Below are positions 20,803 through 31,231 of a stretch of DNA of 64,000 nt, one piece after another. The stretch is from the NCBI RefSeq assembly GCF_014205875.1, contig NZ_JACHEN010000015.1:56594-120593 (forward strand), in the 5' to 3' direction. Position 1 is the stretch's first letter. Every line of letters starts with the position of its first letter. This DNA is from Anaerosolibacter carboniphilus. GTDB lineage: Bacteria > Bacillota > Clostridia > Peptostreptococcales > Thermotaleaceae. The position numbers and the translations under genes are program-made. The notes beneath the pieces were generated by a model, which worked only from the letters and a program-made list of their open reading frames with translations, was not told the origin of the DNA and searched no databases.

Positions 20803-22026
20803 ATGAATATCATTATCCAAAAATTTGGTGGAACCTCTGTGGCAACAAAAGAACTAAGAGAAAAAGTAGCAAAAAAAGTAATTCTAAGCAAACAGGAAGG
20901 GAAAATACCCGTAGTAGTGGTCTCCGCCATAGGACGCAGTGGTGATCCTTATGCAACAGATACATTAATTGGATTAGCCAATCATGCGTTTAAAGAGCAG
21001 AGTAGTAGGGAACTTGATATGATTATGGCTTGTGGAGAAATAATTTCTGCTGTAATCATGGCAAATACGATAAAGGCTACAGGTTATGATGCCGTGGCGT
21101 TAACAGGCTTTCAAGCAGGTATTATTACAGATGAATACCATGGTGATGCAGAAGTAACCCGTGTGGATTGTGAGCCTATACTCAGTTTGTTAAAAGAGGG
21201 AAAGATTCCTGTGGTAACAGGGTTTCAAGGAGCAACTTTGACAGGAGACATTACAACGCTAGGCAGAGGAGGCAGTGATACAACGGCAGCACTTCTAGGA
21301 GAAGCTTTAGAAGCAGATGTTGTAGAAATCTACACAGATGTTGATGGTGTAATGACTGCAGATCCAAGACTTGTACCCGAGGCAAAAGTAATCGATACTA
21401 TTTGCTATGACGAAATATATCAGATGGCTGAAGATGGGGCGAAAGTTGTACATCCGCGGGCTGTTGAAATAGCCCGAAGAGGTAATATAACTTTAAAAAT
21501 CAAAAATACCTTCTCCGATGCACCAGGGACGATTATTAATGGAAAAATTGGATCCAAAGGGAACTCATACAGAAGTGGTAATGAAGGTGATTTGCTAACA
21601 GCTATAGCTCATAAAAATGGTATTACTCAGTTTACGGTTTTCTTTAATGGAGATTCAGTGGAAGAAAGTGAAAGATTTATGAATGAGTTGACTGATAATC
21701 ATATCAGCATCGATTTGATTAACTTTTTCACAGATAGGAAAGTATTTACAGTTGAAGAGAAAAATGTAGAAAAGTTGGAGCAAATTCTAAATAAATTAGA
21801 ATATAAATTCCAAGTAGCAAAGGATTGTAGTAAGATTACTGCCATAGGACATAAAATCCGTGGTGTGCCAGGTGTAATGGCTCGAATTGTCAAAGCCTTA
21901 GCTGGCCAAGGTGTTAAGATACTACAATCTTCAGACTCTCATACAACAATCTCATGTTTGGTCAGCCGGAAAGACATGGAAAAAGCAGTAAATGCACTGC
22001 ATCAGGAATTTAATTTATCAAGATAA
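20803..22026 (+). CDS. Aspartate kinase (DapG/LysC type)
   Basis: Phosphorylates aspartate, the first step to lysine, diaminopimelate, threonine and methionine. 407 residues: an amino-acid kinase domain beginning IIIQKFGGTSVA and containing GRGGSDTTAALLGEAL, then two ACT domains (about 270-400) for allosteric control. Length and position near ymxH, tepA and ftsK resemble Bacillus dapG, so the DAP-regulated form is likely, but allostery cannot be read from sequence. AAGGAGGAGG precedes the ATG. A strong terminator follows. Confidence 0.92.
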   Translation: MNIIIQKFGGTSVATKELREKVAKKVILSKQEGKIPVVVVSAIGRSGDPYATDTLIGLANHAFKEQSSRELDMIMACGEIISAVIMANTIKATGYDAVALTGFQAGIITDEYHGDAEVTRVDCEPILSLLKEGKIPVVTGFQGATLTGDITTLGRGGSDTTAALLGEALEADVVEIYTDVDGVMTADPRLVPEAKVIDTICYDEIYQMAEDGAKVVHPRAVEIARRGNITLKIKNTFSDAPGTIINGKIGSKGNSYRSGNEGDLLTAIAHKNGITQFTVFFNGDSVEESERFMNELTDNHISIDLINFFTDRKVFTVEEKNVEKLEQILNKLEYKFQVAKDCSKITAIGHKIRGVPGVMARIVKALAGQGVKILQSSDSHTTISCLVSRKDMEKAVNALHQEFNLSR

Positions 22027-22032
22027 GGCAAA

Positions 22033-22073
22033 AAAACTACTATACGCAAAGTTTTCGTATAGTAGTTTTTTTT
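22033..22073 (+). terminator. Strong terminator after the aspartokinase gene
   Basis: A 14-bp stem (AAAACTACTATACG/CGTATAGTAGTTTT) with a 9-nt loop and a run of eight Ts. Confidence 0.93.
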
Positions 22074-22187
22074 ATGGTAAAAATATATATGAAAACAGTT
22101 AGCGTATCAATCTATCATTTATTATTATGTCCTCAACAGGCGTTCCAGATCATTTGTTTGTATACTTAATTATAGGAGTGTGAAATA

Positions 22188-22973
22188 ATGTTTGAAAATG
22201 AAGAGAAAACACCAGCTGCACCTCCTGAAGTTTTGCCTGAGACTGAAGCTCCAATTACAGGACGTCCAAAGCTGAAGATAAAATCTACTTTAGAAAATGT
22301 CAAGAGTTTAGGAAACCATAATATACCTGAAATGCCTGGGAATATACATTATTTAACAATTATTGGGCATATTGAAGGCCATATGGTAGCACCGCCACAG
22401 AACAAATCTACAAAATATGAGCATATTATTCCACAATTAATCGCTGTGGAGGAGAATCCTAAGATACAAGGTCTTTTAACCATATTAAATACAGTAGGTG
22501 GAGATGTAGAAGCTGGACTTGCACTGGCTGAAATGATTTCTAGCTTAACGAAGCCTACTGTATCCATCGTATTAGGTGGAGGCCATAGCATTGGTGTTCC
22601 GCTAGCAACAGCGAGTAATTATTCTTTTATTGTCCCTACAGCTACAATGACGATTCACCCCATTCGAATGAATGGACTAGTCATTGGGGTGCCTCAAACC
22701 TTTAAATATTTTCAAAAAATGCAAGAAAGGATTATTCAATTTGTGACAAGAACCTCAAAGGTGTCCAGAGAAACATTCATTCAACTCATGAATGAGACAG
22801 ATGAGATTGCAAATGACATTGGTACTATTTTAATTGGAAATGAAGCTGTTGATATAGGATTGATAGACGAAGTAGGGGGAATAAAAGAAGCCATGGCAAA
22901 GCTACAGGAATTAATTGAAGCAAGTAATGCGCAGAGAGTTGAATTAGCGGAAAGTCCTACGAATTTGCAATAG
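22188..22973 (+). CDS. ClpP-like serine protease, TepA/YmfB family
   Basis: Member of the ClpP/SDH superfamily, 261 residues. It is longer than ClpP because of an N-terminal acidic/proline-rich tail. The segment [12 protein letters not shown] supplies the likely nucleophile serine, MTIHPIRM the histidine, and the [23 protein letters not shown] end is typical. Bacillus YmfB/TepA was named translocation-enhancing protein; a role in degrading exported or spore proteins is debated. It sits just upstream of spoIIIE/ftsK, its usual place in clostridia. TAGGAGTGTG precedes the ATG. Confidence 0.88.
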   Translation: MFENEEKTPAAPPEVLPETEAPITGRPKLKIKSTLENVKSLGNHNIPEMPGNIHYLTIIGHIEGHMVAPPQNKSTKYEHIIPQLIAVEENPKIQGLLTILNTVGGDVEAGLALAEMISSLTKPTVSIVLGGGHSIGVPLATASNYSFIVPTATMTIHPIRMNGLVIGVPQTFKYFQKMQERIIQFVTRTSKVSRETFIQLMNETDEIANDIGTILIGNEAVDIGLIDEVGGIKEAMAKLQELIEASNAQRVELAESPTNLQ

Positions 22974-23008
22974 AATAATTCAATAGCATATGTTATAATA
23001 TCAATGGT

Positions 23009-23045
23009 AAAGTGTTAATATCTAAGATTAGCACTTTATTTTTTT
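23009..23045 (+). terminator. Terminator after the tepA-like gene
   Basis: AAAGTGTTAAT/ATTAGCACTTT imperfect stem followed by a T-rich run. Confidence 0.8.
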
Positions 23046-23157
23046 CGTTTCTGATCTAGATATTTGTAATTCTCTTGTCATGGATGTCTATTTTACGATT
23101 GAATCCTAGGGATCGTATTTCTGTACTTTTTCTAACAAATAACTGAGGTGAGTAAAG

Positions 23158-25473
23158 ATGTCAAGAAAACAACGGAAAAAGGAACAAAACAAATCCCCTA
23201 TTCCACATGAAATTTTTTCATTATTTATTATTTCTATTGGTATTTTAGTACTTATAAGTTTGCAAACGGAGTCTTCCGGAGAAATTGGCAAAATTATTAA
23301 ATATACGCTGAAGGGGCTTCTGGCACAGCCTGCAAATTTATTGCCTTTTGTGATCATAGCTTTCGGATTATTTACGATGGCTGGAAAGTTGAAGTCTTTT
23401 GATCGGAAGCTGCGTTTTACAGTATTGGTTTTGTATTTATCTTATGTAATTCTTTACGGGGTGAATCATGTTGACCCTACGATTAAAGATCAATTAAGCT
23501 TTTCTAATCTTGGAAATGCATACGTTCAAGGAATTGAGGATCGGGGCAGCGGATTTATAGGAACCATATTAGGTTTGACTTTTCTTAAGCTGTTTGGTTT
23601 GAGCGGGAGCTATGTGATTGTCATTACCATTATGATGGCTTCTTTACTCATGTTGACAAACGTGTCTTTAGTAACAGTACTGGGGAATATAAAAAAGGGT
23701 GTGGTTGCTTTTTTCGTTACTTTAGGACAAGCAATTCTTGAATTTATACAGATTCATCCAGAAAAAGAAAAAAAGTCTAGTGGAAACAAAGAGAAAGCTA
23801 TAATAGAAAAACAAAAGGAAGTTTTTATAAATGATCATGAAGAGCTTCCGATTGCAAAGAATGAGACGATGGATGCAAAAATAAAAATACTTGATTTTAC
23901 AAGAAGGACAGAGCCAGAAGAGCGGGAAGTAGAAGGCCAGCAAATCCCCATGACTACGATAGAAAAAGTTGCGCAAAAACCTTCTGAAGAACTTAACGAG
24001 GAATCAATTGATCTACATATTCATCAGGCGGCAAAGGCGCCTATAGCTTATAAAATGCCTAGTCTGAATTTACTAGAAAATGGGAATTCAAGCAATAATA
24101 AAAATGATAAAAAAGAAATTCTAAATAAAGCGAAAGTATTAGAGGATACTTTACAAAATTTCGGGGTAGATGCAAAGGTAATGCAGGTGAGTAAAGGACC
24201 TACAATCACGAGATATGAAATCCAGCCTAGTCCTGGAGTGAAGGTAAGTAAGATTGTGAGTTTATCTGATGATATCGCCCTCAACCTAGCTGCTTCTCAT
24301 ATTCGAATCGAAGCCCCTATCCCAGGGAAAGCTGCGGTAGGGATAGAAATTCCTAATGATTCTGTTACTACCGTTACCGTAAAAGAGGTATTGGTGAGCG
24401 AACCTTTCTCAGAAAATGAATCGAAACTAACCTTTGTTCTGGGTAAGGACATTGCTGGAAACCCTATGGTATCTGATCTTGCCAAAATGCCCCACTTACT
24501 AATCGCTGGATCTACTGGTTCAGGGAAGAGTGTATGTGTAAATACGCTTATTACTAGCATATTATACAAAGCCTTACCAGATGAGGTGAAATTTTTGTTA
24601 ATTGATCCGAAGGTTGTTGAACTGAATAATTATAATGGCATTCCCCACTTACTAATTCCTGTAGTGACAGATCCAAAGAAGGCGTCTACAGCACTTAATT
24701 GGGCAGTACAGGAAATGACCAATCGATATAAATCCTTTGCTCAAAATGGTGTTAGAGATATAACTGGTTATAATGAAAAAATGATGAAGGAAGGTAGAGA
24801 AAAGCTATCGAAGATTGTGATTATCATTGATGAGCTTGCAGATCTCATGATGGTGGCTCCTGGTCAAGTAGAAGATGCTATTTGTCGATTGGCACAGATG
24901 GCTAGAGCAGCCGGGATGCATCTCATTGTGGCGACTCAGAGGCCTTCTGTAGATGTTATCACAGGTGTGATTAAAGCGAATATACCTTCTAGAATTGCCT
25001 TTGCAGTATCCTCCCAAGCAGATTCAAGGACCATTCTTGACATGGGTGGTGCTGAAAAATTATTGGGTAAGGGCGACATGTTATTTTATCCTGTTGGGGC
25101 TTCTAAACCAAAACGTATTCAAGGAGCTTTTATATCAGACGCTGAAGTGGAAAGAGTTGTTTCGTTTGTTAAGGAACAAGCTGTAGAAGAAAACAATTAT
25201 GAATTAGATATCATAGAAAAGATTGAAAATGATGATCCTGGTGAAGAAGATGTAGCAGATGAATTGCTAAAGGATGCCATAGAACTTGTTGTTCAAACGG
25301 AGCAGGCCTCCATATCCATGCTTCAGAGAAGATTTAGAATAGGATACAACAGAGCAGCCAGATTAATTGACGCTATGGAAGAGCGTGGAATTGTAGGACA
25401 GCATGAAGGAAGTAAGCCGAGACAGGTGCTTGTATCAAAAGAGGAGTTTGAAGATATTAAGAGTAGAAGCTAA
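23158..25473 (+). CDS. spoIIIE: DNA translocase FtsK/SpoIIIE
   Basis: Hexameric ATP-driven pump that moves chromosomal DNA through the division or sporulation septum. 771 residues: four N-terminal membrane segments (about 20-180), a charged linker, the alpha/beta RecA-like motor with Walker A GSTGSGKS and Walker [14 protein letters not shown], and a C-terminal winged-helix gamma domain (about 705-770) for KOPS/SRS recognition. In a spore former a single copy often serves both FtsK and SpoIIIE roles. The stop codon lies inside a long hairpin terminator. Confidence 0.95.
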   Translation: MSRKQRKKEQNKSPIPHEIFSLFIISIGILVLISLQTESSGEIGKIIKYTLKGLLAQPANLLPFVIIAFGLFTMAGKLKSFDRKLRFTVLVLYLSYVILYGVNHVDPTIKDQLSFSNLGNAYVQGIEDRGSGFIGTILGLTFLKLFGLSGSYVIVITIMMASLLMLTNVSLVTVLGNIKKGVVAFFVTLGQAILEFIQIHPEKEKKSSGNKEKAIIEKQKEVFINDHEELPIAKNETMDAKIKILDFTRRTEPEEREVEGQQIPMTTIEKVAQKPSEELNEESIDLHIHQAAKAPIAYKMPSLNLLENGNSSNNKNDKKEILNKAKVLEDTLQNFGVDAKVMQVSKGPTITRYEIQPSPGVKVSKIVSLSDDIALNLAASHIRIEAPIPGKAAVGIEIPNDSVTTVTVKEVLVSEPFSENESKLTFVLGKDIAGNPMVSDLAKMPHLLIAGSTGSGKSVCVNTLITSILYKALPDEVKFLLIDPKVVELNNYNGIPHLLIPVVTDPKKASTALNWAVQEMTNRYKSFAQNGVRDITGYNEKMMKEGREKLSKIVIIIDELADLMMVAPGQVEDAICRLAQMARAAGMHLIVATQRPSVDVITGVIKANIPSRIAFAVSSQADSRTILDMGGAEKLLGKGDMLFYPVGASKPKRIQGAFISDAEVERVVSFVKEQAVEENNYELDIIEKIENDDPGEEDVADELLKDAIELVVQTEQASISMLQRRFRIGYNRAARLIDAMEERGIVGQHEGSKPRQVLVSKEEFEDIKSRS

Positions 25474-25491
25474 GATTCTACTCTTAATATC
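25453..25491 (+). terminator. Terminator hairpin overlapping the spoIIIE stop codon
   Basis: Perfect 16-bp inverted repeat (25453-25468 with 25476-25491) whose left arm encodes the last residues of SpoIIIE and whose loop contains the TAA stop. The T-run is weak. Confidence 0.7.
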
Positions 25492-25559
25492 TGTTCTATA
25501 TTTTACCAAATTGGTACATAATACTTAAATGAAGAATGATAAGAAAATGAGGAATGTGT

Positions 25560-26600
25560 ATGTTGAAACCAGTAACAGTAGAAAATGCATTGAATATGAC
25601 CAATAGACTATTTATTGATGTAAGATCTCCTTCAGAATTTGCTGAGGCCACCATTCCAGGAGCAATAAATATCCCAATTTTAGACGATTATGAAAGAGCA
25701 AAAGTTGGCACAGTTTATCGGAAAGATAGTAAGGAAGATGCTACAACCGTTGGGCTCGATTTCGTAGCTTCAAAGCTCACAGGGATATATGAAAGGATAA
25801 AATATTATTCTGATATATATGATTCTATTATAATATTTTGTTGGCGAGGTGGAATGCGTAGCAAATCTGTGTGCAATTTTCTGAATATGATGAGTATTTC
25901 TAACACATATCAGTTGGCAGGCGGGTATAAAGCTTATCGTAAGCATGTGGTTGATTTTATCGATCATTCCATAGAAAAATATAAATTTATAATGATTCAC
26001 GGGCTTACGGGTGTAGGGAAAACCCATATCCTAGAGCTACTACATCAATATGGACAGCCTGTATTGGATTTGGAAAGATTGGCGCAAAATAGTGGTTCTG
26101 TCTTTGGCGATATTGTTTTTGAAGGTTCTCCTCCCACACAGAAAAATTTTGAAGCTTTCATTTTTGATAATCTTTCTAAGCTTTGCAATAATTATGTTTT
26201 TGTGGAAAGTGAAAGCAAACGAATTGGAGGGGTTCATGTTCCAGAGTCTTTATACACTAGAATGTTGAGCGGTGCCCATGTGCTAATTGAAACATCTTTG
26301 CAAAATCGAGTAGACATTATATTAAGTGATTATGTGAATCAATTAGCCCATAAAAATGAAAAGATTATTGCAGCGATTCAGAATCTAAATAAAAGACTAG
26401 GAAATGATGTGGTAGCGGATTTGGTTCATAGGGTGAAAGCTAAGGAATACACATATGTAATTGAATATCTTATTGAATATTACTATGATCCTTTATATAA
26501 ATACTCGATTGAAAAATATAGACCATATGATTTGACCATTGAATATGAAAATATTGAAGAAGTAGTACCGAAGCTAGAGCATTTTGTAACATATATTTAG
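25560..26600 (+). CDS. mnmH: tRNA 2-selenouridine synthase
   Basis: Replaces the sulfur of 2-thiouridine at the wobble position of tRNA with selenium, using selenophosphate (via a geranylated intermediate). About 346 residues. The N-terminal rhodanese domain has its catalytic cysteine in FCWRGGMRS near residue 97. The C-terminal P-loop part begins GLTGVGKT. Length and layout match SelU/YbbB. An ATG 6 bp upstream is possible, but the GAGGA site favours 25560. The gene implies that selD and selenium uptake exist elsewhere in the genome. Confidence 0.94.
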   Translation: MLKPVTVENALNMTNRLFIDVRSPSEFAEATIPGAINIPILDDYERAKVGTVYRKDSKEDATTVGLDFVASKLTGIYERIKYYSDIYDSIIIFCWRGGMRSKSVCNFLNMMSISNTYQLAGGYKAYRKHVVDFIDHSIEKYKFIMIHGLTGVGKTHILELLHQYGQPVLDLERLAQNSGSVFGDIVFEGSPPTQKNFEAFIFDNLSKLCNNYVFVESESKRIGGVHVPESLYTRMLSGAHVLIETSLQNRVDIILSDYVNQLAHKNEKIIAAIQNLNKRLGNDVVADLVHRVKAKEYTYVIEYLIEYYYDPLYKYSIEKYRPYDLTIEYENIEEVVPKLEHFVTYI

Positions 26601-26625
26601 TATTTAATATGAGAGGAGTTTTTAT

Positions 26626-27972
26626 ATGCCATTAAAAGTTTCCATAGAATCTTTAGGATGTGCTAAAAATTTAGTAGATTCAGAGATCATGATGGGTTTA
26701 TTAAATAAGTACAACTATGAATTGACTGATAAAAAAGAAGTTGCTGAGATCATTATTGTAAATACCTGCGGATTTATTGAAGCAGCAAAGCAAGAATCTA
26801 TTGATACAATCATAGCGTTAGGAAAATATAAAGAAGAAGGGAATTGTAAGATTCTTGTGGTGGCAGGCTGTTTAGGTGAGCGCTATGCAGACGAACTATT
26901 AGAAGAACTGCCAGAAGTAGATGCAATCATTGGAACAGGTAATTATCCAGAAATCATACAAATTATTGATGAAGCTTTAAGAGGAAATCGAGTTGCTAAA
27001 TCTGGAAATATTAATGTTAAAATTTCAGAGGATTTGCCTAGGCTACTCGCAACCCCTAGATATTCTGCTTATCTTAAAATTGCAGATGGGTGCGATAATT
27101 GCTGTACCTATTGTATTATACCTAAATTGAGAGGCTCATACAGAAGCAGAGATATGGAAAGCATTATAAAAGAGGCTCAAGCGATGGTAGAGAGCGGGGT
27201 AAAAGAACTGATAATCATTGCTCAGGATACAACAAGATATGGTATTGATTTGTATGGTGAGTATAAGCTCACGGGGCTGCTCAGCCAGTTATGTACAATA
27301 GAGAATCTTAAATGGATTCGGATTTTATATTGCTATCCCGATGAAATCAGTGAAGAATTGATCGATATTATTGCAAGTGAAGAAAAAATCTGCAAATATC
27401 TCGACCTACCTATTCAACACTGCAGCAACGAAGTTCTTAAGCGAATGAATCGTAAAACAACGAAGGAACATATCATAACCGTTATTGAAAGGTTAAGAAA
27501 AAAAATTCCAGATATCGCATTAAGAACTTCTTTGATCGTAGGCTTCCCTGGAGAAACAGAAGAGCAATTTAGAGAGTTAGCATCCTTTGTTAGAGATATG
27601 GAATTTGATAAGCTTGGGGTATTTACTTATTCACAAGAGGAAGATACGCCAGCTGCAAAACTTAAAGATCAATTGGATGAAGCCATCAAGGAAACTAGAC
27701 GAGATGAGATCATGCTTATTCAAAAAGATATATCATTGAAAAAAAATAGAGAGAAAATCGGTAAAATTTGTGATATACTTGTAGAAGAGAAACTTGAGGA
27801 AGAAAATGTTTATATCGGAAGAACTATTTATGATGCGCCAGAAATTGATGGAATTGTTTACTTTTCTTCAGCACTCCTCTTGAATCCTGGTGATTTTGTA
27901 AAGGTTAGAATCACGGATGCGCTTGAATACGATTTAACGGGAGAGATGATACTCAATGAATCTTGCAAATAA
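26626..27972 (+). CDS. rimO: Ribosomal protein S12 methylthiotransferase RimO
   Basis: Radical-SAM enzyme that adds a methylthio group to the conserved aspartate of ribosomal protein S12. 448 residues. The N-terminal UPF0004 domain carries its three cysteines (SLGCAKNLVDSE, NTCGF, AGCLGERY). The radical-SAM CxxxCxxC is in DGCDNCCTYCIIPKLRG, and a C-terminal TRAM domain completes it. The SLGC...KN start separates RimO from MiaB. AGAGGAG precedes the ATG and the end overlaps pgsA. Confidence 0.96.
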   Translation: MPLKVSIESLGCAKNLVDSEIMMGLLNKYNYELTDKKEVAEIIIVNTCGFIEAAKQESIDTIIALGKYKEEGNCKILVVAGCLGERYADELLEELPEVDAIIGTGNYPEIIQIIDEALRGNRVAKSGNINVKISEDLPRLLATPRYSAYLKIADGCDNCCTYCIIPKLRGSYRSRDMESIIKEAQAMVESGVKELIIIAQDTTRYGIDLYGEYKLTGLLSQLCTIENLKWIRILYCYPDEISEELIDIIASEEKICKYLDLPIQHCSNEVLKRMNRKTTKEHIITVIERLRKKIPDIALRTSLIVGFPGETEEQFRELASFVRDMEFDKLGVFTYSQEEDTPAAKLKDQLDEAIKETRRDEIMLIQKDISLKKNREKIGKICDILVEEKLEEENVYIGRTIYDAPEIDGIVYFSSALLLNPGDFVKVRITDALEYDLTGEMILNESCK

Positions 27973-28492
27973 GCTTACAATTGCCAGAATTTTTTTAGTT
28001 CCAGTTTTTATGATTGTATTATTGAATAAGATTCCCTATGGGATGTATATTGCTGCAGCAATTTTCATGATTGCTGCTATTACAGATACTCTTGATGGCT
28101 ATATAGCTAGAAGCAGGAATCAAATAACCAAGTTTGGAAAATTCATGGATCCATTAGCAGATAAGCTTTTAGTTACAGCGGCTTTGGTTTCTCTGGTGCA
28201 AATGGATAAACTGCCTGCATGGATTGTTGTTGTGATTATTTCAAGGGAATATATCATTAGTATATTTAGGGCAATTGCTGCTGCAGAGGGTATTGTTATT
28301 GCAGCCAGTTGGTGGGGAAAGCTGAAAACAATAAGCCAGATTGTTGCAATTATTGCGATACTTCTGGATAATTTTCCTTTTAGTCTTATCCACTTTCCAT
28401 TTAGTAGCATAGCATTATGGGCAGCAGTACTGTTAACCATCATTTCAGGTGTAGACTATATTTATCTTAATCGTCAAGTATTAAAACAATAA
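27956..28492 (+). CDS. pgsA: CDP-diacylglycerol-glycerol-3-phosphate 3-phosphatidyltransferase
   Basis: Makes phosphatidylglycerophosphate from the CDP-diacylglycerol produced by CdsA. 178 residues with four to five membrane segments and the CDP-alcohol phosphotransferase signature DGYIAR...GKFMDPLADK (D-G-x2-A-R-x8-G-x3-D-x3-D). Starts inside the end of rimO (17-bp overlap), so it is translationally coupled, and ends before a terminator. Confidence 0.95.
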   Translation: MNLANKLTIARIFLVPVFMIVLLNKIPYGMYIAAAIFMIAAITDTLDGYIARSRNQITKFGKFMDPLADKLLVTAALVSLVQMDKLPAWIVVVIISREYIISIFRAIAAAEGIVIAASWWGKLKTISQIVAIIAILLDNFPFSLIHFPFSSIALWAAVLLTIISGVDYIYLNRQVLKQ

Positions 28493-28495
28493 ATT

Positions 28496-28519
28496 AAAAA
28501 GCAGCATGGCTGCTTTTTT
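28496..28519 (+). terminator. Terminator after pgsA
   Basis: AAAAAGCAGC/GCTGCTTTTT stem with a 3-nt loop, ending in six Ts. Confidence 0.85.
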
Positions 28520-28552
28520 GCTATTTACAATAAACTTAAAGGAGACATGCAT

Positions 28553-29785
28553 ATGAATTGTTCAATTATTAGTATAGGCACAGAGCTTCTAATGGGACAA
28601 ATCACGAATAGTAATTCTGTTTTCTTATCCCAAAAGCTTAATGAAATTGGGATAGATGTTTACTATCATTTTACTGTAGGCGATAATGCCAGCAGACTCA
28701 AGGAAACTTTAAAGTATGCTATGCAGTGGTCCGATATTATCATAACGACAGGGGGCCTTGGACCTACCCAGGACGACCTTACAAAAGAAACGATCGCCGA
28801 ATTGTTTGACAAAAAAATGATATTACACAAACCAAGCTACGATAGACTATGTAGCTTCTTTACAAAAATTAATAGATATATGACTGAAAATAATCTAAAA
28901 CAGGTATCTTTTCCTGAGGGTGCCGTTGTCTTACCAAATGATTTTGGTACAGCTCCTGGATTCATTGTTGAACATGAAGGAACTATTATCATATCTTTTC
29001 CAGGACCACCAAAAGAAATGACAAATATGTATGTTAATTATGCGGAAGCGCATTTACTTTCGAAAACAAAGGAAATTTTTTATTCAAAAATGTTAAGATT
29101 TTTTGGTATTGGCGAGTCCCAATTGGAGACAGAACTGATCGACTTGATTTCTAATCAAACAAATCCTACCATTGCGCCCTATGCAAAGGAGGGTGAAGTT
29201 GCTCTTAGGGTGACTGCGAAGGCTGGCGATAGACAACAAGCCATAGAACTGGTAGAAATGATGATTAAGCAGATTCGTGAGAAGGTGGGTAAATATATCT
29301 ATAGCTATGATGATGAAGAAATGGTAGATGTAGTAGGTAAAGAATTAATGCGTAGAGATATTTCTATTTCGTTAGCAGAGTCATGCACTGGGGGGCTCAT
29401 ATGTTCTCAACTCACCGGTGTAGCTGGCATATCTCAGAGTTTTGACAGAGGAATTGTTACCTACAGCAATAAAGCGAAGGAAGAAGAATTAGGAGTTCAA
29501 CTAGAGACCTTAAAAAAATATGGTGCAGTGAGCGAAGAAACGGCAAAGGAAATGGTTCTGGGATTACAGCGAATTACAGGTAGTGATATTTGCCTGGCTA
29601 TTACAGGCATTGCAGGACCTGGCGGCGGAACAGAAGAAAAACCAGTAGGACTTGTTTACATTGCAGCTATGTATGGTGATCGCTTTATAACCCAGAAGTT
29701 AACGCTGGCTGGAGATCGAGACCGAATAAGAAAGTTGTCATTATTGCACGCCCTGGATATGATTAGAAAACTTATAAAATCCTAA
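28553..29785 (+). CDS. cinA: CinA family protein (competence/damage-inducible, nicotinamide-nucleotide amidase)
   Basis: Two-domain protein of 410 residues. The N-terminal MoCF-like domain (IISIGTELLMGQITNSNS, ITTGGLGPTQDDLT) has ADP-ribose pyrophosphatase activity in characterised CinA proteins. The C-terminal PncC domain (SLAESCTGGLI, AITGIAGPGGG) deamidates nicotinamide mononucleotide for NAD recycling. It lies directly upstream of recA, as in Bacillus and streptococci. An ATG at 28547 is too near the AAAGGAGA site, so 28553 is chosen. Confidence 0.94.
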   Translation: MNCSIISIGTELLMGQITNSNSVFLSQKLNEIGIDVYYHFTVGDNASRLKETLKYAMQWSDIIITTGGLGPTQDDLTKETIAELFDKKMILHKPSYDRLCSFFTKINRYMTENNLKQVSFPEGAVVLPNDFGTAPGFIVEHEGTIIISFPGPPKEMTNMYVNYAEAHLLSKTKEIFYSKMLRFFGIGESQLETELIDLISNQTNPTIAPYAKEGEVALRVTAKAGDRQQAIELVEMMIKQIREKVGKYIYSYDDEEMVDVVGKELMRRDISISLAESCTGGLICSQLTGVAGISQSFDRGIVTYSNKAKEEELGVQLETLKKYGAVSEETAKEMVLGLQRITGSDICLAITGIAGPGGGTEEKPVGLVYIAAMYGDRFITQKLTLAGDRDRIRKLSLLHALDMIRKLIKS

Positions 29786-29793
29786 CATTCCTA

Positions 29794-29822
29794 TTGACCC
29801 TAATATAGTTATCATGTATAAT
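29794..29822 (+). promoter_or_regulatory. Sigma-A-type recA promoter
   Basis: TTGACC, 17-bp spacer, TATAAT. It is followed 6 bp later by the LexA box at 29829, so bound LexA would cover the start point. Confidence 0.75.
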
Positions 29823-29828
29823 CGTATT

Positions 29829-29842
29829 AGAACATTTGTTCG
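29829..29842 (+). promoter_or_regulatory. LexA (SOS) operator upstream of recA
   Basis: AGAACATTTGTTCG fits the Gram-positive SOS box GAAC-N4-GTTC exactly and sits just downstream of the -10 element. Confidence 0.8.
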
Positions 29843-29891
29843 TTAACATTTGAAAGGCAGGTGAAAACCAGATTTTGTATCTGGGATAGAT

Positions 29892-30920
29892 ATGCAAGAG
29901 AAATTAAAAGCATTGGAAATTGCAATGGGTCAGATAGAAAAACAGTTCGGTAAAGGTTCTATTATGAAGCTAGGTGAGGATACGTCAAGATTAAATGTAG
30001 AATCTATTTCTACTGGTTCACTAGATTTAGATATTGCTATTGGAATTGGTGGTATTCCAAGGGGAAGAATTATTGAGATTTATGGACCTGAGTCTTCTGG
30101 TAAAACGACAGTTGCACTTCATGTGATTGCTGAAGCACAGAAAAATGGTGGTGTTGCAGCTTTTATTGATGCAGAACATGCTTTAGATCCTGTATATGCC
30201 AAAAATCTAGGCGTGAATATAGATGATTTAATCGTGTCTCAGCCTGATACAGGAGAGCAGGCTTTGGAAATTTGTGAGGCATTAGTTCGAAGTGGTGCAA
30301 TTGATGTCATTGTTATAGATTCTGTTGCCGCTTTGGTGCCTAAAGCAGAAATTGAAGGCGACATGGGAGATAGCCATGTGGGTTTACAGGCTAGATTAAT
30401 GTCTCAGGCTCTTCGAAAGTTAGCAGGAGCAATCAATAAATCAAAAACTTCGGCTATATTCATCAATCAGCTAAGGGAAAAAGTAGGTGTAATGTTCGGA
30501 AATCCAGAAACAACCACAGGCGGAAAAGCGTTGAAATTCTATGCATCCGTTCGTTTAGATGTAAGAAGAATAGAATCTATCAAGCAGGGAGACGCTGTAA
30601 CTGGTAGCAGAACAAGGGTGAAAGTAGTAAAAAATAAGGTTGCGCCGCCTTTTAGACAGGCAGAGTTCGATATTATGTATGGAACAGGGATCTCAAGAGA
30701 GGGAAGTGTTTTAGATTGTGCAGCGAATGCAGATATCGTAAAAAAATCAGGTGCATGGTACAGCTATGGAGAGCATCGATTAGGTCAGGGAAGAGAGAAT
30801 GCAAAGCAGTTCCTTGTTGAAAATAAGGAGATTGCATTAGAAATTGAGAATCAAGTAAGAAAAGCTAACAATTTACCATTGTCAAAAATCTCTTCAGATA
30901 ATACGGAAATTAGCGAATAA
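29892..30920 (+). CDS. recA: Recombinase RecA
   Basis: Strand-exchange ATPase and coprotease for LexA. 342 residues with Walker [10 protein letters not shown] near 67-75, the MAW-type segment, loop L2 ([22 protein letters not shown] starts with it) and a short acidic C-terminus. The best ribosome site, AAAGGCAGGTG, lies about 28 nt before the ATG. A 6-bp hairpin (CCAGAT/ATCTGG, 29868-29884) stands between them and would shorten the effective distance. A LexA-controlled promoter precedes it. Confidence 0.97.
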   Translation: MQEKLKALEIAMGQIEKQFGKGSIMKLGEDTSRLNVESISTGSLDLDIAIGIGGIPRGRIIEIYGPESSGKTTVALHVIAEAQKNGGVAAFIDAEHALDPVYAKNLGVNIDDLIVSQPDTGEQALEICEALVRSGAIDVIVIDSVAALVPKAEIEGDMGDSHVGLQARLMSQALRKLAGAINKSKTSAIFINQLREKVGVMFGNPETTTGGKALKFYASVRLDVRRIESIKQGDAVTGSRTRVKVVKNKVAPPFRQAEFDIMYGTGISREGSVLDCAANADIVKKSGAWYSYGEHRLGQGRENAKQFLVENKEIALEIENQVRKANNLPLSKISSDNTEISE

Positions 30921-30946
30921 TCCCCTTTCAGGGGATTATTTATTTT
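30916..30946 (+). terminator. Terminator after recA
   Basis: AATAATCCCC/GGGGATTATT stem, 5-nt loop, overlapping the stop codon and followed by a T-rich tract. Confidence 0.85.
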
Positions 30947-31053
30947 GAGAATGTACTGTATTAAAAGATATATAAATATTTTGAAAAACAATTTATAAAA
31001 GCTTATGAGATAGCAAAAAATGGTTATAATACTCTAGTGTACTGAATATCAAC

Positions 31054-31082
31054 TTGACAGTGCAATAAAAAAGATATAAAAT
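31054..31082 (+). promoter_or_regulatory. Candidate sigma-A promoter in the rny leader
   Basis: TTGACA, 17-bp spacer, TAAAAT. A second possible -10 (TATAAT at about 31148) lies closer to rny. Confidence 0.5.
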
Positions 31083-31171
31083 AAAAACAACTAATGGTGT
31101 ATCATTGAATAATACAAGAAGCCCAGCAAGTTTTTTAAATTTTACTCTATAATATCATAGTGAAAGATTTA

Positions 31172-31195
31172 AAAACCGAGGCTTCTCGGTTTTAT
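31172..31195 (+). terminator. Attenuator-like hairpin in the rny leader
   Basis: AAAACCGAG/CTCGGTTTT perfect 9-bp stem with a GCTT loop and trailing Ts. It is downstream of both candidate promoters and only 20 bp before the rny ribosome site, so it would terminate leader transcripts unless bypassed. Confidence 0.65.
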
Positions 31196-31231
31196 TAGTT
31201 TGTATTCTTTTATTAGGGGAGGTGTTTAAGT

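Noticed and set aside
22027..22187. Riboswitch upstream of the tepA-like gene
   Set aside because: Only the aspartokinase terminator and AT-rich sequence are present; no known aptamer core.
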